Positions 34,003 through 44,459 of a stretch of 47,797 nucleotides of DNA are shown here, piece by piece (the stretch's first letter is position 1; each line of letters opens with the position of its first letter). Source of the stretch: Lachnospiraceae bacterium (GTDB taxonomy: Bacteria > Bacillota > Clostridia > Lachnospirales > Lachnospiraceae); contig JAFXCD010000040.1 of assembly GCA_017521605.1 (NCBI GenBank), positions 1 through 47,797 of the forward strand. Direction: 5' to 3'. The notes under the pieces were generated by a model. It was not told where the DNA came from. It saw only the letters and a program-made list of their open reading frames with translations, and searched no databases. The position numbers were made by a program, and so were the translations under genes.

Positions 34003-35193
34003 TTATTTTATGAGTTTTCCTCTTTTTATTACCGACTTCACCATTAAATTTTCATCAAGTAACACCAAATCTGCTCGTTTTCCTACAGAAATAGAACCAC
34101 ACTCTTCATAAATCCCCAAACTTTTAGCCGGATTCTGAGTCATACACATAATTGCATCCTCCAATGAAATACCTGCAACTTGCACAATATAACGTAATGC
34201 CTCAGGCAAAGAAACAATAGAACCCGCTATAATTTCTGTTCCGCTTATTACTGCCCTGTCTTTTCTGATGGTTACCTGTTGCCCTCCCAACTCATAATCA
34301 CCCATAGACATTCCGGTAGCCCTAATACTGTCACTAATTACTATAATCTTATCTTTTCCCAACATAGCAAATGTGGCTCTTATAACAGTAGGATGTACAT
34401 GTATTCCATCGCAAATCAGCTCCACCTCTATATCCTTACAATCATATACTGCTCCTACGATTCCAGGCTCCCGATGGCTGTAAGCAGTCATTCCATTATA
34501 CAAATGGGTTACATGACACGCACCGGCTTCAAAAGCTGTCTTGGCAGTACCATAATCTGCATTGCTATGAGCCAGTGTTACTTTCACCTCATCTTTTATT
34601 TCTCTAATAAACTCTAATGCCCCCTCCTCTTCCGGAGCTATCCCTATATATTTAATTAAGCCCTCTGCAGACTGTTGAAATTGACGAAACAAGGTAACTT
34701 CCGGTTTCCTGATATCATCCTCTTTCTGAGCCCCTTTCTTTTCTTTACTGATAAAGGGGCCTTCCATATTAATTCCTGCCAAATCAGCATGGTTGTCATA
34801 TTCCCCACAAGCTTTCTTTTCATGGAAAACAGCTCCCTGCTTTAATATTTCCCCTAAACGTTTGATTGGTAATGTCATGGTAGCAGGAGCTATGGTCGTC
34901 ACCCCTATATTTGCCTGATATTCTGTTATTTTTTCCACAGCCTCCAAAGTCCCGTCACAAAAATCGTATCCATTACACCCATGCAAATGAATATCAATCA
35001 TTCCCGGAATCAGATAAGCCCTCTCTCCATTCAGGCATTGCTGCTCCCCATCCTTTATATACCTTTTTTTCTGCAAATCATAGTCCAACGTATCCTGCAA
35101 AAAAACATTGGTTATCCTATCCTTTTCAATAACAACCATTCCCTCTTGAAAGCCGTTCTTCTCTGTATAAAGGTTTACATTATGAATTACCAT
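34003..35193 (-). CDS. nagA: N-acetylglucosamine-6-phosphate deacetylase
   Basis: NagA removes acetate from GlcNAc-6-phosphate, feeding amino-sugar catabolism and wall recycling. The chosen start gives 396 residues (MVIHNVNLYTEKNG), matching the usual family length; GGGGG lies 5 nt upstream. The frame stays open for 26 more codons with weaker sites. The metallohydrolase motifs are all present: DIHLHGCNGYDFCDG, NMEGPF, LAHSNADY, HVTHLYNGM, DGIHVHP and the catalytic Asp in ISDSIRATGM. No nagB or PTS gene is adjacent. Confidence 0.9.
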   Translation of the reverse strand: MVIHNVNLYTEKNGFQEGMVVIEKDRITNVFLQDTLDYDLQKKRYIKDGEQQCLNGERAYLIPGMIDIHLHGCNGYDFCDGTLEAVEKITEYQANIGVTTIAPATMTLPIKRLGEILKQGAVFHEKKACGEYDNHADLAGINMEGPFISKEKKGAQKEDDIRKPEVTLFRQFQQSAEGLIKYIGIAPEEEGALEFIREIKDEVKVTLAHSNADYGTAKTAFEAGACHVTHLYNGMTAYSHREPGIVGAVYDCKDIEVELICDGIHVHPTVIRATFAMLGKDKIIVISDSIRATGMSMGDYELGGQQVTIRKDRAVISGTEIIAGSIVSLPEALRYIVQVAGISLEDAIMCMTQNPAKSLGIYEECGSISVGKRADLVLLDENLMVKSVIKRGKLIK

Positions 35194-35324
35194 TTTGTCC
35201 CCCATGCATATCACATCCCTTTTCATAGAGACGAGATATTCTTTGCTAATCTCGCTCTGATGAGCGGTCATCGAATACCATATGGTGCAACCACGATAGT
35301 GCTCACCTCTTCGCCATCACAAAA

Positions 35325-35360
35325 AATTACCATTAACAGGTTCCCCCGTTAATGGTAATT
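35325..35360 (-). terminator. Terminator of the GGDEF-EAL gene
   Basis: Perfect 13-bp arms (35325-35337 and 35348-35360) with a 10-nt loop are followed on the minus strand by TTTTTT. It lies 10 nt after the stop of the GGDEF-EAL gene and separates it from nagA. Confidence 0.85.
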
Positions 35361-35370
35361 CTCTCACCTG

Positions 35371-37926
35371 TTATTTCGACTTTTGAATCTCTTTTACTGT
35401 AAGCAATCCCGACATTGGTTTTCCGTTTACTCTGTCACAAACTCGGATAGTGGTTCTGCACCATTCCCAAGTATCATCTGATCCTTTACGTCGATATTCT
35501 ACAGAAATATGGTTCTTGGTTTCCAATTCCTTTAACACATGCTTTGTATCAAAAAATTCCTTTGCCTTTTGTATATCTTCCGGACAAATGGTACCATTTT
35601 CAATATGTACCTGTATCATTTCTTCATATTTCCCTTGTTCCATTAAATGATTTTCATCCGGATATAGCATACGACCAAAATTCTCCTGCAGATGTACATA
35701 ATAAACTTCCTTATACTCCTGCACCAATTGATTCATAGCCGCCTCACACATATGTATTCTGGTGTCATCTTCCAACATACAGCAAATATAACCCTTCTGA
35801 TATCTGGTAAATACCAGCTGTAAATAACGCTTGGAATAAGCACTATAAATCGGTATGTCAAATTTCTCTCCCAGATATGCGGTACGATACATTTTATCAA
35901 ATAATTCTTCCCGTCTGTGAGCGAATGCTTTAGCTGCCATAAACTGCATACGAACCACACTTCCACCGGTAATACGTCCAATTTCCTTATTAGCATAGAT
36001 AATCTGACACTCCCTGACTTTATGCTCTTCATCCAAAACCGGCTTAATCAATACACATCCTCGTGGGAAATCTCCATAATACTTCTCTATATGGCGCCAT
36101 TGTCTCTCTGTTAATTCCTCTACATCGTATTCTCCGGATGTTGTAACTTCTTTCTTTTCCTGCAACTCTGTCAAATCCATCAGTGAACCATAATAAATCC
36201 GATGGCCATCATGTTCCCTCAGAAAATGAATACTGATTCGTACCCAAAGTCTCCTTCCGTCCATTCGTACAAAATGAATATACTCTGTTGCTTCACTGTT
36301 CTGATTCTCTCCAGCCTGTTTGAAAATGCGTAATATTTTTTCCTTGTCTTCTGCATTTACATGTAAAAGGAAATCACTCTTATTAGGGTTATCACTCTCT
36401 ACTGCCTTAGAATTTCCTCCCAACAAATCATAATATTGATTGTTTACCCGAGTAATCTTTATATTATTCTCATACATATCATAAAAGGCAGCCGGACCCA
36501 AAATATTATTCAATAAAGTATCACTGAAAACATTTCTATCCAGAAACTCATTCATCCGCAGAGCTTCTACTCGTTTACACCAAATACCATCCTTATCCAG
36601 ATTGTGAACATCCCTTATTAACTCTTCAAAATCTGCAATGGGCATGGGTCTGTAATAATAATATCCCTGTGAATATCTGCAACCCATCTTCAACAAAAAG
36701 CTTTCCTGCTTCTGATTTTCCACTCCTTCTACAATAATAGGTAACTGCATCTGTCTGGCCATATTCACTACCGATTCCAGTATGCCAATCCCCTTTTCTT
36801 CTTCACTATCATTAATTTCCAGAAAACGCATGTCCAACTTCAATACATCCACTGCTATACTGCGTAACATATTCAAAGAAGAATATCCGCTTCCAAAATC
36901 ATCCATCATCACCCACATCTTAGCATCTCTAAGTTGCTTCACTGTACGAATGACCTTGTCATTATTCTCTACATAAGTACTTTCTGTAATTTCCACCTTT
37001 AATAGGTCAGAAGACAGTTTATATTTTTCCAAAAGCTCCATTAAAAAACCGGGCACATCCATGGAATAAATATCAATACGGGACACATTAATAGAAACCG
37101 GCACAGGTTCAAATCCCCTATCAATTAAGGTTCTCAACCATTTGCATACCTTCTCCCAAACATAACGGTCCAAACTGGCAATAAAACCATTTTTCTCAAG
37201 TACAGGAATAAATATACCCGGAGAAATGAGACCTTTTTTCGGATGAATCCATCGCACCAGACACTCTCCACCCACAATCTTACCGGTGGCAATATCACAT
37301 TGTGGCTGTACATAAAACGTAAATTCCTGATTCTTTAAAGAACTTTGTATTTCTGAAAGAAGTCGTAATTCCTCTTCTTCCTTTTCCTCCATATCCTCAG
37401 AATAAATACAATGACGTTGGGAATAATTACCCACAATCTTTTTGAGTGCCATAGTCGCTCTGTCATACATGGTTGCAATATCTATAGCGGTATCGGTAAT
37501 CGGATAAACACCAAATGCCGGCAAAAATCCAACCGTATTGCTCCAACAAGCAACTTCTTTAGCAATGGCCCGATGAAAATCTCTAAACCGGTCCGTATCC
37601 ATTTGCGTCAAAATCGCAAAATTATCCCCACCAAAATAGCCGATAACACCGCCATAATTGATGCGATATTCCTTCAGTTTTTCAGCCACTCGTTTCAGCA
37701 ATTCATCTCCCTGTTCTCTGGAATATATCTTATTAAATAACCGGAAATGCTCCAAATCAATGGCTAATACACAATATCCGTCACCATCCACACTCTTTAA
37801 GAACTCTTCAGCTTTCTGAAAGAAAGTATGGCTTAAATACAGACCGGTTAAAGCATTCACTTCCAATCCATTAATTACAATGGCTTCGCTTTCAGTAATG
37901 TCATATTCTTTACGTATCCGATCCAT
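35371..37926 (-). CDS. GGDEF-EAL-PAS protein, likely c-di-GMP phosphodiesterase
   Basis: This 851-residue cytoplasmic protein begins with a GGDEF domain (LNALTGLYLSHTFF, then GYFGGDNFAIL). The signature is GGDNF, so cyclase activity is doubtful, though GTP binding could persist. The EAL domain is well preserved: the EAL position reads GGECLVRW, followed by ITESTYVEN, DDFGSGYSSLNML, VLKLDMRF and VEGVENQ. One or more PAS-like segments follow (DMYENNIKITRVNNQYYDLLGG). The likely activity is hydrolysis of c-di-GMP, tuned by the GGDEF and PAS parts. GGAGGT lies 7 nt before the start. Confidence 0.88.
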   Translation of the reverse strand: MDRIRKEYDITESEAIVINGLEVNALTGLYLSHTFFQKAEEFLKSVDGDGYCVLAIDLEHFRLFNKIYSREQGDELLKRVAEKLKEYRINYGGVIGYFGGDNFAILTQMDTDRFRDFHRAIAKEVACWSNTVGFLPAFGVYPITDTAIDIATMYDRATMALKKIVGNYSQRHCIYSEDMEEKEEEELRLLSEIQSSLKNQEFTFYVQPQCDIATGKIVGGECLVRWIHPKKGLISPGIFIPVLEKNGFIASLDRYVWEKVCKWLRTLIDRGFEPVPVSINVSRIDIYSMDVPGFLMELLEKYKLSSDLLKVEITESTYVENNDKVIRTVKQLRDAKMWVMMDDFGSGYSSLNMLRSIAVDVLKLDMRFLEINDSEEEKGIGILESVVNMARQMQLPIIVEGVENQKQESFLLKMGCRYSQGYYYYRPMPIADFEELIRDVHNLDKDGIWCKRVEALRMNEFLDRNVFSDTLLNNILGPAAFYDMYENNIKITRVNNQYYDLLGGNSKAVESDNPNKSDFLLHVNAEDKEKILRIFKQAGENQNSEATEYIHFVRMDGRRLWVRISIHFLREHDGHRIYYGSLMDLTELQEKKEVTTSGEYDVEELTERQWRHIEKYYGDFPRGCVLIKPVLDEEHKVRECQIIYANKEIGRITGGSVVRMQFMAAKAFAHRREELFDKMYRTAYLGEKFDIPIYSAYSKRYLQLVFTRYQKGYICCMLEDDTRIHMCEAAMNQLVQEYKEVYYVHLQENFGRMLYPDENHLMEQGKYEEMIQVHIENGTICPEDIQKAKEFFDTKHVLKELETKNHISVEYRRKGSDDTWEWCRTTIRVCDRVNGKPMSGLLTVKEIQKSK

Positions 37927-38042
37927 ACTTTCACCTCCATCCTTGGACTATATACCACTCTCATTTTACTACTTTTTGTCTAAAAAATCAATGTTTTTAC
38001 CAAAAATAAACTGTATTTATCGTGAATTTTCGCACAAATAAA

Positions 38043-38069
38043 GCGTATAGGATTTTTATTCCTACACGC
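38043..38069 (-). terminator. Terminator after mfd
   Basis: On the minus strand GCGTGTAGGA pairs with TCCTATACGC (one G-U pair, 7-nt loop) and is followed by TTTATTTG. It lies 7 nt after the mfd stop, ending the TIR-LRR/pth/mfd run. Confidence 0.7.
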
Positions 38070-38075
38070 CTTTGT

Positions 38076-41000
38076 CTATTTCTTCTCTTCCAACAAAAAC
38101 TCCTGCATATCCTGCAATAGTCTCTCTGTAGTGCTAAGCAGATTTTCTGCATCCTTCTCTGCCACTCCGCATTTATAATAACGGTAGGTAAAGAAAGGAT
38201 TTCCATAGGCTGTAAAGCTTAAATTATCCTTGTGTCTCTTTATCAGCTCCGGAATCTGTTCTACCTTAATCCTTGCATCGGAGCGAAAAATCAATTGAAT
38301 CCTTTCATTTTTTCCTTTAATCTCTGTCATAAACAATTCATGAGCGGCCACTCTTATCAGTGCAATCCGTAGCAGATTTTCTACACTTCTTGGTACCTCA
38401 CCAAAACGGTCCAACAGCTCATCCAGCATATCATCCCGCTCCTTTAGGTTCTCAATCCCTGCAATCCTTTTGTAAATATCCAGCTTCTGCACTTCGTTCA
38501 CAATATAGCTGGCCGGAATATATGCATCTACATCCATATCCACAGTGGTAGTAAAGTCTGTAGGTGCAGTAGGAATTCCTTTCAAATTCTTTACTGCCTC
38601 ATTCAGCATCTTACAATACAGATCATACCCTACTGCTTCCATATGTCCATGCTGTTTCGTACCCAACAGATTGCCTGCACCACGGATTTCCAAATCTCTC
38701 ATAGCAATTTTATATCCACTTCCCAAATCCGTAAATTCCTTTATGGCTGCCAAACGCTTTTCTGCTACTTCCTTCAGCATCTTATCCCGCTTGTACATTA
38801 GAAAGGCATACGCTGTACGATTCGATCGTCCAACACGTCCTCTCAACTGATACAACTGGGAAAGCCCCATATTATCGGAGTCATGAATAATCATGGTATT
38901 GGCATTGGAAATATCTAAACCCGTTTCAATAATCGTAGTAGAAACCAACACATCAATTTCTCCGGCAATATAGTCAAACATAATTCGTTCCAGCTCATGC
39001 TCCTTCATTTGTCCATGAGCAAAAGCCACTGTCGCTTCCGGTACAAGCTTTGCTACATTTGCCGCTACATCCGCTATATTATTCACTCTATTGTATACAT
39101 AATACACCTGCCCGTTTCTTGCCAGCTCACGGACAATGGCCTCACGCACCATTTCCTCGTTGTATTCACAAACAAAGGTCTGTATGGGTAACCGTTCTCC
39201 CGGTGCCTCCTCCAACACACTCATATCACGAATCCCTATGAGACTCATGTGTAAGGTACGAGGAATGGGTGTTGCTGTCAATGTTAATACGTCTACGTTC
39301 TCTTTTAACTTCTTGATTTTTTCCTTATGGGTCACACCAAAACGCTGCTCCTCGTCTATTATCAGAAGTCCCAAATCCTTAAATACCACATCCTGAGACA
39401 GGACTCTGTGGGTACCAATAATAATATCTACAAAACCCTTTTGCAAATCTGTAAGGCTTTTCTTTATCTCCCCCGGTGTACGGAATCGGGACAACAAATC
39501 CACGCGGATGGGAAAGTCCTTCATACGCTGAATAAAGGTATTATAATGCTGTTGTGCCAAAATGGTAGTAGGTACCAGATATACTACCTGCTTACCCTCC
39601 TGTACTGCCTTAAAAGCTGCACGAATGGCAATCTCTGTCTTACCATATCCCACATCTCCGCAAATCAGGCGATCCATAATTTTGGTGCTTTCCATATCAG
39701 CCTTTGTATCCTCAATAGCCAGTAGCTGATCTTCTGTTTCCTCAAAAGGGAACATTTCTTCAAACTCTCTCTGCCAAACTGTATCCTTACTAAAGGCATG
39801 GCCCTGACTTTGCTGACGCAAGGCATAAAGCTCCACCAAATCCTTTGCCACTTCATAAACAGCACTGCGAACCTTGGTTTTGGTCTTTTCCCACTCCTTG
39901 CCTCCCAGCTTATTCAGCTTAGGTGTTTTGGCTGCATCTGCTGCCGCATATTTCTGTATGACATCCAACCCGGTTGCCAGAATATACAGATTGCCTCCAT
40001 CACGGTACTCAATCTTCATATAGTCCTTTACAACCCGTTCCATTTCCACTTTTTCAATGCCACGATAGATACCCAGACCATGGGATTCATGGACCACATA
40101 GTCTCCTACCTTTAGCTCATTAAAATCATTTATCTTCTGCCCTTGATAGAGCTTACGCTTCTTCTTTTTACGTTCCTTGCCAAAAATATCCGACTCTGAA
40201 ATTACTACAAATTTCAACAAAGGATATTCAAACCCTTTATTTACATGGCCATAATAGGTCAAAACCTCTCCCGTTTGTACCTCTCTGAAGGGATCCTCTG
40301 TATACACTGCTGCCAGCTCATGTTCCCGCAAATCCTCTGCCAGACGTTTCGCTCTGGTACGGGAACCGGACAGCAATAGTACCCTATAGCCATTCTTTCG
40401 ATACTGCTTCAAATCCTTTACCAAGGCTTCAAAACTATTGTTATAGGAGGAAACACTTCGAGCATTTACACTCACTTTGCGGTCTGCATGAACCAGGCTG
40501 TTACGGGTCGCCATAATGGAAAGAGTTACTATTGGTGCCCTCATCAGCTTGGCCATAACATACTCTCCACTACAAAGTAAATCCATCTGTCCGGGTAATA
40601 TATATCCCTTCTTAGCCCGTTGCTCCATACTCTCACGAAATTCCAATTCCACTACCTTTACCTGGGCTTCTATATGAGTAGGTTCATCCAAATAAAATAC
40701 CAAGGTGTTGTTTTTCTCTTTCTCCGCCATTTGCAGAAAGATTTCCGGCAGTGTGACTAAATCCTCATAAAAGTATCGGATATAGCCTTCCACATTCATT
40801 ACATTCCGGAATTCCAGAAGCTGTTCCTTCAATTCTCTCACCTGAGTAGCAATACGATGCGCCTCCTCCGGCATATGTTCTCCCCGAAAATATTCTTCAC
40901 GTATCTTTGCTTCCTTCACCAATTTATCCAATCCCTGATGAATACGTTCATCCTCTAGCACAAACTCCGTAGCAGGATAAATTGTTATACTATTCAACTT

Positions 41001-41636
41001 CTCTACAGAACGCTGACTTAACACATCAAAGCTTCGGATAGAATCCACTTCATCTCCCCAAAGCTCTATACGATAAGGATTCTCCTCTGTCAGTTCAAAA
41101 ATATCTACAATGCCGCCACGAATACTGAATTGGCCGTTTGTTTCCACCTGATAGGTTTTTTCATAACCAAAAGAGACCAGCTTTTCAGCCAGTCGTCTTT
41201 CATCCAGTACTCCACCCTTTTCAATCCTTAAAATATCTTTGTCCTCTTCCCAAATTACTTGTGGTGTCATAAGTGCCGCAAAGGTAGTAACCAGTGTCAT
41301 AGGTTTCTTTTCCGTCAATCGGCGCAGTACCCTGATACGCTCCTTGGTTAATTGATTACCATGAATATCTGCCTGAAAAAAGATTAAATCCTTAGCCGGA
41401 TATAAAAGCACATTTCTATCAAAAAAACGATACTCTTCATAGATTTCCTTGGCACGTAAATCGCTGTAGGTCACAATCACCTTGTACTTAATACCCTCTG
41501 CCAATCCATAGATCATATGCAGCTTCTGTGAATCCACACACCCACTGATGGCAGTTACATCTTTTTTCTTCTGTATGAAGTTTTTAATATCACTGTACTC
41601 TGCCAGTTCTGTAAGAGGTGCCAATAATGCCTGCAT
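38076..41636 (-). CDS. mfd: Transcription-repair coupling factor
   Basis: Mfd displaces stalled RNA polymerase and recruits UvrA. The 1186-residue protein has an N-terminal UvrB-like region (FSIRGGIVDIFE), a CarD/RID polymerase-binding module (LKVGDYVVHESHGLGIYRGIE) and a RecG-like translocase with Walker A CGDVGYGKTEIA and Walker B IIDEEQRFG. The TRG motif region (GLSQLYQLRGRVGRS) and a C-terminal D7 domain follow. Length is standard. It starts 10 nt after pth with a strong AAGGAG site. The pth-mfd order is conserved in many Firmicutes. Confidence 0.97.
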   Translation of the reverse strand: MQALLAPLTELAEYSDIKNFIQKKKDVTAISGCVDSQKLHMIYGLAEGIKYKVIVTYSDLRAKEIYEEYRFFDRNVLLYPAKDLIFFQADIHGNQLTKERIRVLRRLTEKKPMTLVTTFAALMTPQVIWEEDKDILRIEKGGVLDERRLAEKLVSFGYEKTYQVETNGQFSIRGGIVDIFELTEENPYRIELWGDEVDSIRSFDVLSQRSVEKLNSITIYPATEFVLEDERIHQGLDKLVKEAKIREEYFRGEHMPEEAHRIATQVRELKEQLLEFRNVMNVEGYIRYFYEDLVTLPEIFLQMAEKEKNNTLVFYLDEPTHIEAQVKVVELEFRESMEQRAKKGYILPGQMDLLCSGEYVMAKLMRAPIVTLSIMATRNSLVHADRKVSVNARSVSSYNNSFEALVKDLKQYRKNGYRVLLLSGSRTRAKRLAEDLREHELAAVYTEDPFREVQTGEVLTYYGHVNKGFEYPLLKFVVISESDIFGKERKKKKRKLYQGQKINDFNELKVGDYVVHESHGLGIYRGIEKVEMERVVKDYMKIEYRDGGNLYILATGLDVIQKYAAADAAKTPKLNKLGGKEWEKTKTKVRSAVYEVAKDLVELYALRQQSQGHAFSKDTVWQREFEEMFPFEETEDQLLAIEDTKADMESTKIMDRLICGDVGYGKTEIAIRAAFKAVQEGKQVVYLVPTTILAQQHYNTFIQRMKDFPIRVDLLSRFRTPGEIKKSLTDLQKGFVDIIIGTHRVLSQDVVFKDLGLLIIDEEQRFGVTHKEKIKKLKENVDVLTLTATPIPRTLHMSLIGIRDMSVLEEAPGERLPIQTFVCEYNEEMVREAIVRELARNGQVYYVYNRVNNIADVAANVAKLVPEATVAFAHGQMKEHELERIMFDYIAGEIDVLVSTTIIETGLDISNANTMIIHDSDNMGLSQLYQLRGRVGRSNRTAYAFLMYKRDKMLKEVAEKRLAAIKEFTDLGSGYKIAMRDLEIRGAGNLLGTKQHGHMEAVGYDLYCKMLNEAVKNLKGIPTAPTDFTTTVDMDVDAYIPASYIVNEVQKLDIYKRIAGIENLKERDDMLDELLDRFGEVPRSVENLLRIALIRVAAHELFMTEIKGKNERIQLIFRSDARIKVEQIPELIKRHKDNLSFTAYGNPFFTYRYYKCGVAEKDAENLLSTTERLLQDMQEFLLEEKK

Positions 41637-41646
41637 AATAAACTCC

Positions 41647-42228
41647 TTAGCTTTGTTGTGTTGACTTTCTGTTAAACTGATTCATAGCTTTGTCCACATC
41701 TCCTGCCATCATCATACGGATAGCATCCACTGCACTCTTAGCCGCTTCATCCATGAGCTTACGCTCTCCACTGCTGAAATGTCCCAAAACATAATCCGCC
41801 AAATCATATCCCTTGGGCTTTTCACCTACGCCCATTTTCACACGCATAAAGGTATCATGTCCCAGATGGGCAATAATATTCTTCAGTCCATTGTGTCCAC
41901 CGGCACTGCCCTTTTTGCGAATTCTGATGCTGCCCACATCCAAACTGGTGTCATCAGAAACCACAATCAGCTCCTGCTCCTCGTTCACCTTATAATAGTC
42001 TATGATGTCTCTGACACTTTCACCACTTAGATTCATATAGGTCTGTGGTTTCACCAAAATTACCTTCTGACCATCTAAAACACCTTTGCCAATAATGGCC
42101 TTGTGCTTTTTCTCAATTACAGAAATACCGGTCACATCTGCCAAAGCATCTATGACATCAAAACCAATATTATGTCTGGTATTTGTATAATCTTTGCCCG
42201 GATTTCCCAGGCCTACAATAATATACAT
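41647..42228 (-). CDS. pth: Peptidyl-tRNA hydrolase
   Basis: Pth recycles peptidyl-tRNA released from ribosomes. The 193-residue protein carries the family motifs VGLGNPGKDYTNTRHNIGF (with the catalytic His), KPQTYMNLSGESV and SAGGHNGLKNI. The ribosome binding site AAGGAA overlaps the stop region of the upstream TIR-LRR gene, only 14 nt away, suggesting coupled expression. mfd follows at 10 nt. Length is normal. Confidence 0.97.
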   Translation of the reverse strand: MYIIVGLGNPGKDYTNTRHNIGFDVIDALADVTGISVIEKKHKAIIGKGVLDGQKVILVKPQTYMNLSGESVRDIIDYYKVNEEQELIVVSDDTSLDVGSIRIRKKGSAGGHNGLKNIIAHLGHDTFMRVKMGVGEKPKGYDLADYVLGHFSSGERKLMDEAAKSAVDAIRMMMAGDVDKAMNQFNRKSTQQS

Positions 42229-42242
42229 AACTTATTTTCCTT

Positions 42243-44354
42243 CTATTCTGCCACTTCCACCATAACCGGTATTTTGTGACGTTCTTCATAACTATAACGA
42301 TGACCCTGATAAATCAATGTGAGCTTCTCACTGCCATCAAAAGCATTGCTTGCAATCTGTTCCACACTATTGGGGATTCGCAACTCTGTAAGACTCTTAC
42401 ACTCAGAAAAAGCAAATTCCTCAATACGAACCATCCCCTCCGGAATGTACACGGAAGTAAGATAGGGGCAACCATAAAACATACAATATTCAACGTTTTG
42501 CTGAACCAGAGGGATTTCAACTTGCTCAATGCCAGTTCCCCGATATGCACCATAGTTTACTTCTGTCACTCCGTCTTCACCGGCTATGGTTCTTAAATTG
42601 ATACAATCTGCAAATGCATTCTCTTCTATTTGATTAATGCTAGTGGGAAGACTTAAAAACTCCATACTCTCACATTTTGCAAAAGCCTCTTTACCAATGG
42701 CAGTAACCTTCGTTCCCTCTATTGCATCCGGCACTACCACAACCTTATCATTTCCTATATATTCAGCAATATAAACACCATTTTTAGTTATTTCATATTG
42801 GAAATCCAATGCCAGCTTTTCAGACAAATCATCTGCCATTTCCCAATAGGTATCATAATTATAAACCTTCTCACCTTTAACTACTTGCACATTTATTGAA
42901 TCAAAAAATGCATTATAATTAATGGCCTTTATCTCCTCCGGTACCACTACTGTCTCCAAATTATAGCACATCTGAAAGGCTCCATTATCGATTCTAACCA
43001 AAGTTTCGGGAAGCTCCACATATTTCAAATCAGGACATTCACTAAAGGCGCCGGCACCCATCTGTACAATATTTGTTTCAGATAAACAAACCTTTTCAAA
43101 AAACGTTTCTGCAAAAGCAAAATCACCAATAACAGTTACACTTTTCGGAATGTCCAACTGCTGCAAGCTGGTACATCCGTTAAACATATAATCTGCCACC
43201 TTTTCTAAATCAGAGGGTAAATATGCATATATTAATTGCGTACAGTATGCGAATGCGGATTCACCCACTACCATAACAGAATTGGGTATGATAATCTCCT
43301 TTAAAGCAGTTTCTGAAAAAGCTCCTCTGGCAATTTCCTTTACTCCGTTAAGCAGGTTTGCCTCCTCCAACATCCTGCAACGACAAAAAGCCGCTTCGTC
43401 TATCTTTTTCACACTTGTGGGAATGGTAACATTTCTTAAATCGGTCTCCGCAAAAGCCCATGGTCCGATTCCTACTACACTCTCCGGTATCTCCACGACT
43501 TGAAGGTCACTGCATTGATAAAAAGCACCCTCTGCAATATAAGTAACTACTGCTCCATCAATCTCAGAAGGAATAATTACCTTGGGAGCAGTACCTTTAT
43601 AACCAACAATAGTAGCTTCTCCATTCTTAATCTCATACATTAAATCCTGCAAGGAGGCTGCTTCCAACTCCGAAGAAGTTTCCTCTATCTCTTCTGTTTC
43701 AATTTCCTGCTCCCTATAGTCTGTGCTTTCTATATTTTCTATCACAGTTTCCTGACTTTCGTCCTTCTGCCTTTTATCTGATTTCAACAAATTCAGACCC
43801 AGCAAAATAGCAACCACAAGTAATAAACTTGCCACTATTCCTACGGGAACAACCCACTTTTTGCTACTTTTCTCTATATTACCGGCGTCTTGTGGTACAG
43901 AAGTATGAATGGTTACCTTGTCAATATAAGTATTGTTGGTAATGTTCTGCAAAGGCACCTGCATAACACCATTCATCACACCATACAATTCTTCAAATTT
44001 ATAATCACCTGCCTGAATATCTGCCACAATCCAGTGGGCTCCGGCCAGATAATAATCAAAAGCTCCTGTAAGCTCCGTATCATCAATCTTGTAAGGTATA
44101 ATAAATTTGCCACGCTTATCTGCAAGCCCCAATTCCTTGGGCACCTGAGTAGAAGCAGCAGAATTAGCACTATAAATTACCACCATCACCTTAATGGTAG
44201 CAATAGCATCACTAATGGCCACAGCCCATTCAGTACCCGGCGTAATATCCCTGGGCGCAATCCAACACTTCAGCCCTCTTGCCTCCAAAGCCTCACACAT
44301 CTTGTCCGCTATTACTTTATCCTTTGAACTATGACTTATAAATACGTCTGCCAT
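42243..44354 (-). CDS. TIR domain - membrane span - BspA-type LRR protein
   Basis: The 703-residue form starting MADVFISHSSKDKVIAD is chosen because that is the usual TIR_2 start and GTGAGG precedes it. Residues 1-125 form a TIR domain with CWIAPRDITPGTEW and VPKELGLADKRGKFIIPYKID. Glu74 in VPKEL matches the position of the catalytic Glu of TIR NADases. A single span follows (about 167-190) with basic residues on its N-terminal side, so TIR is probably inside. Residues from about 235 to the end are LRR_5/BspA repeats (IPESVVGIGPWAFAETD type), in two blocks split by a non-repeat stretch near 495-545. Signalling or cell death triggered by an outside ligand is inferred, not known. Confidence 0.85.
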   Translation of the reverse strand: MADVFISHSSKDKVIADKMCEALEARGLKCWIAPRDITPGTEWAVAISDAIATIKVMVVIYSANSAASTQVPKELGLADKRGKFIIPYKIDDTELTGAFDYYLAGAHWIVADIQAGDYKFEELYGVMNGVMQVPLQNITNNTYIDKVTIHTSVPQDAGNIEKSSKKWVVPVGIVASLLLVVAILLGLNLLKSDKRQKDESQETVIENIESTDYREQEIETEEIEETSSELEAASLQDLMYEIKNGEATIVGYKGTAPKVIIPSEIDGAVVTYIAEGAFYQCSDLQVVEIPESVVGIGPWAFAETDLRNVTIPTSVKKIDEAAFCRCRMLEEANLLNGVKEIARGAFSETALKEIIIPNSVMVVGESAFAYCTQLIYAYLPSDLEKVADYMFNGCTSLQQLDIPKSVTVIGDFAFAETFFEKVCLSETNIVQMGAGAFSECPDLKYVELPETLVRIDNGAFQMCYNLETVVVPEEIKAINYNAFFDSINVQVVKGEKVYNYDTYWEMADDLSEKLALDFQYEITKNGVYIAEYIGNDKVVVVPDAIEGTKVTAIGKEAFAKCESMEFLSLPTSINQIEENAFADCINLRTIAGEDGVTEVNYGAYRGTGIEQVEIPLVQQNVEYCMFYGCPYLTSVYIPEGMVRIEEFAFSECKSLTELRIPNSVEQIASNAFDGSEKLTLIYQGHRYSYEERHKIPVMVEVAE

Positions 44355-44459
44355 TTTCCTCACCTTAATCATGCATTTCTTTCGTTAAAATATACATACC
44401 CATTATATGTAAAGCCATAAGTATTTGTCAATGCCGCAGCATGCTCCTTGTCATGACTT

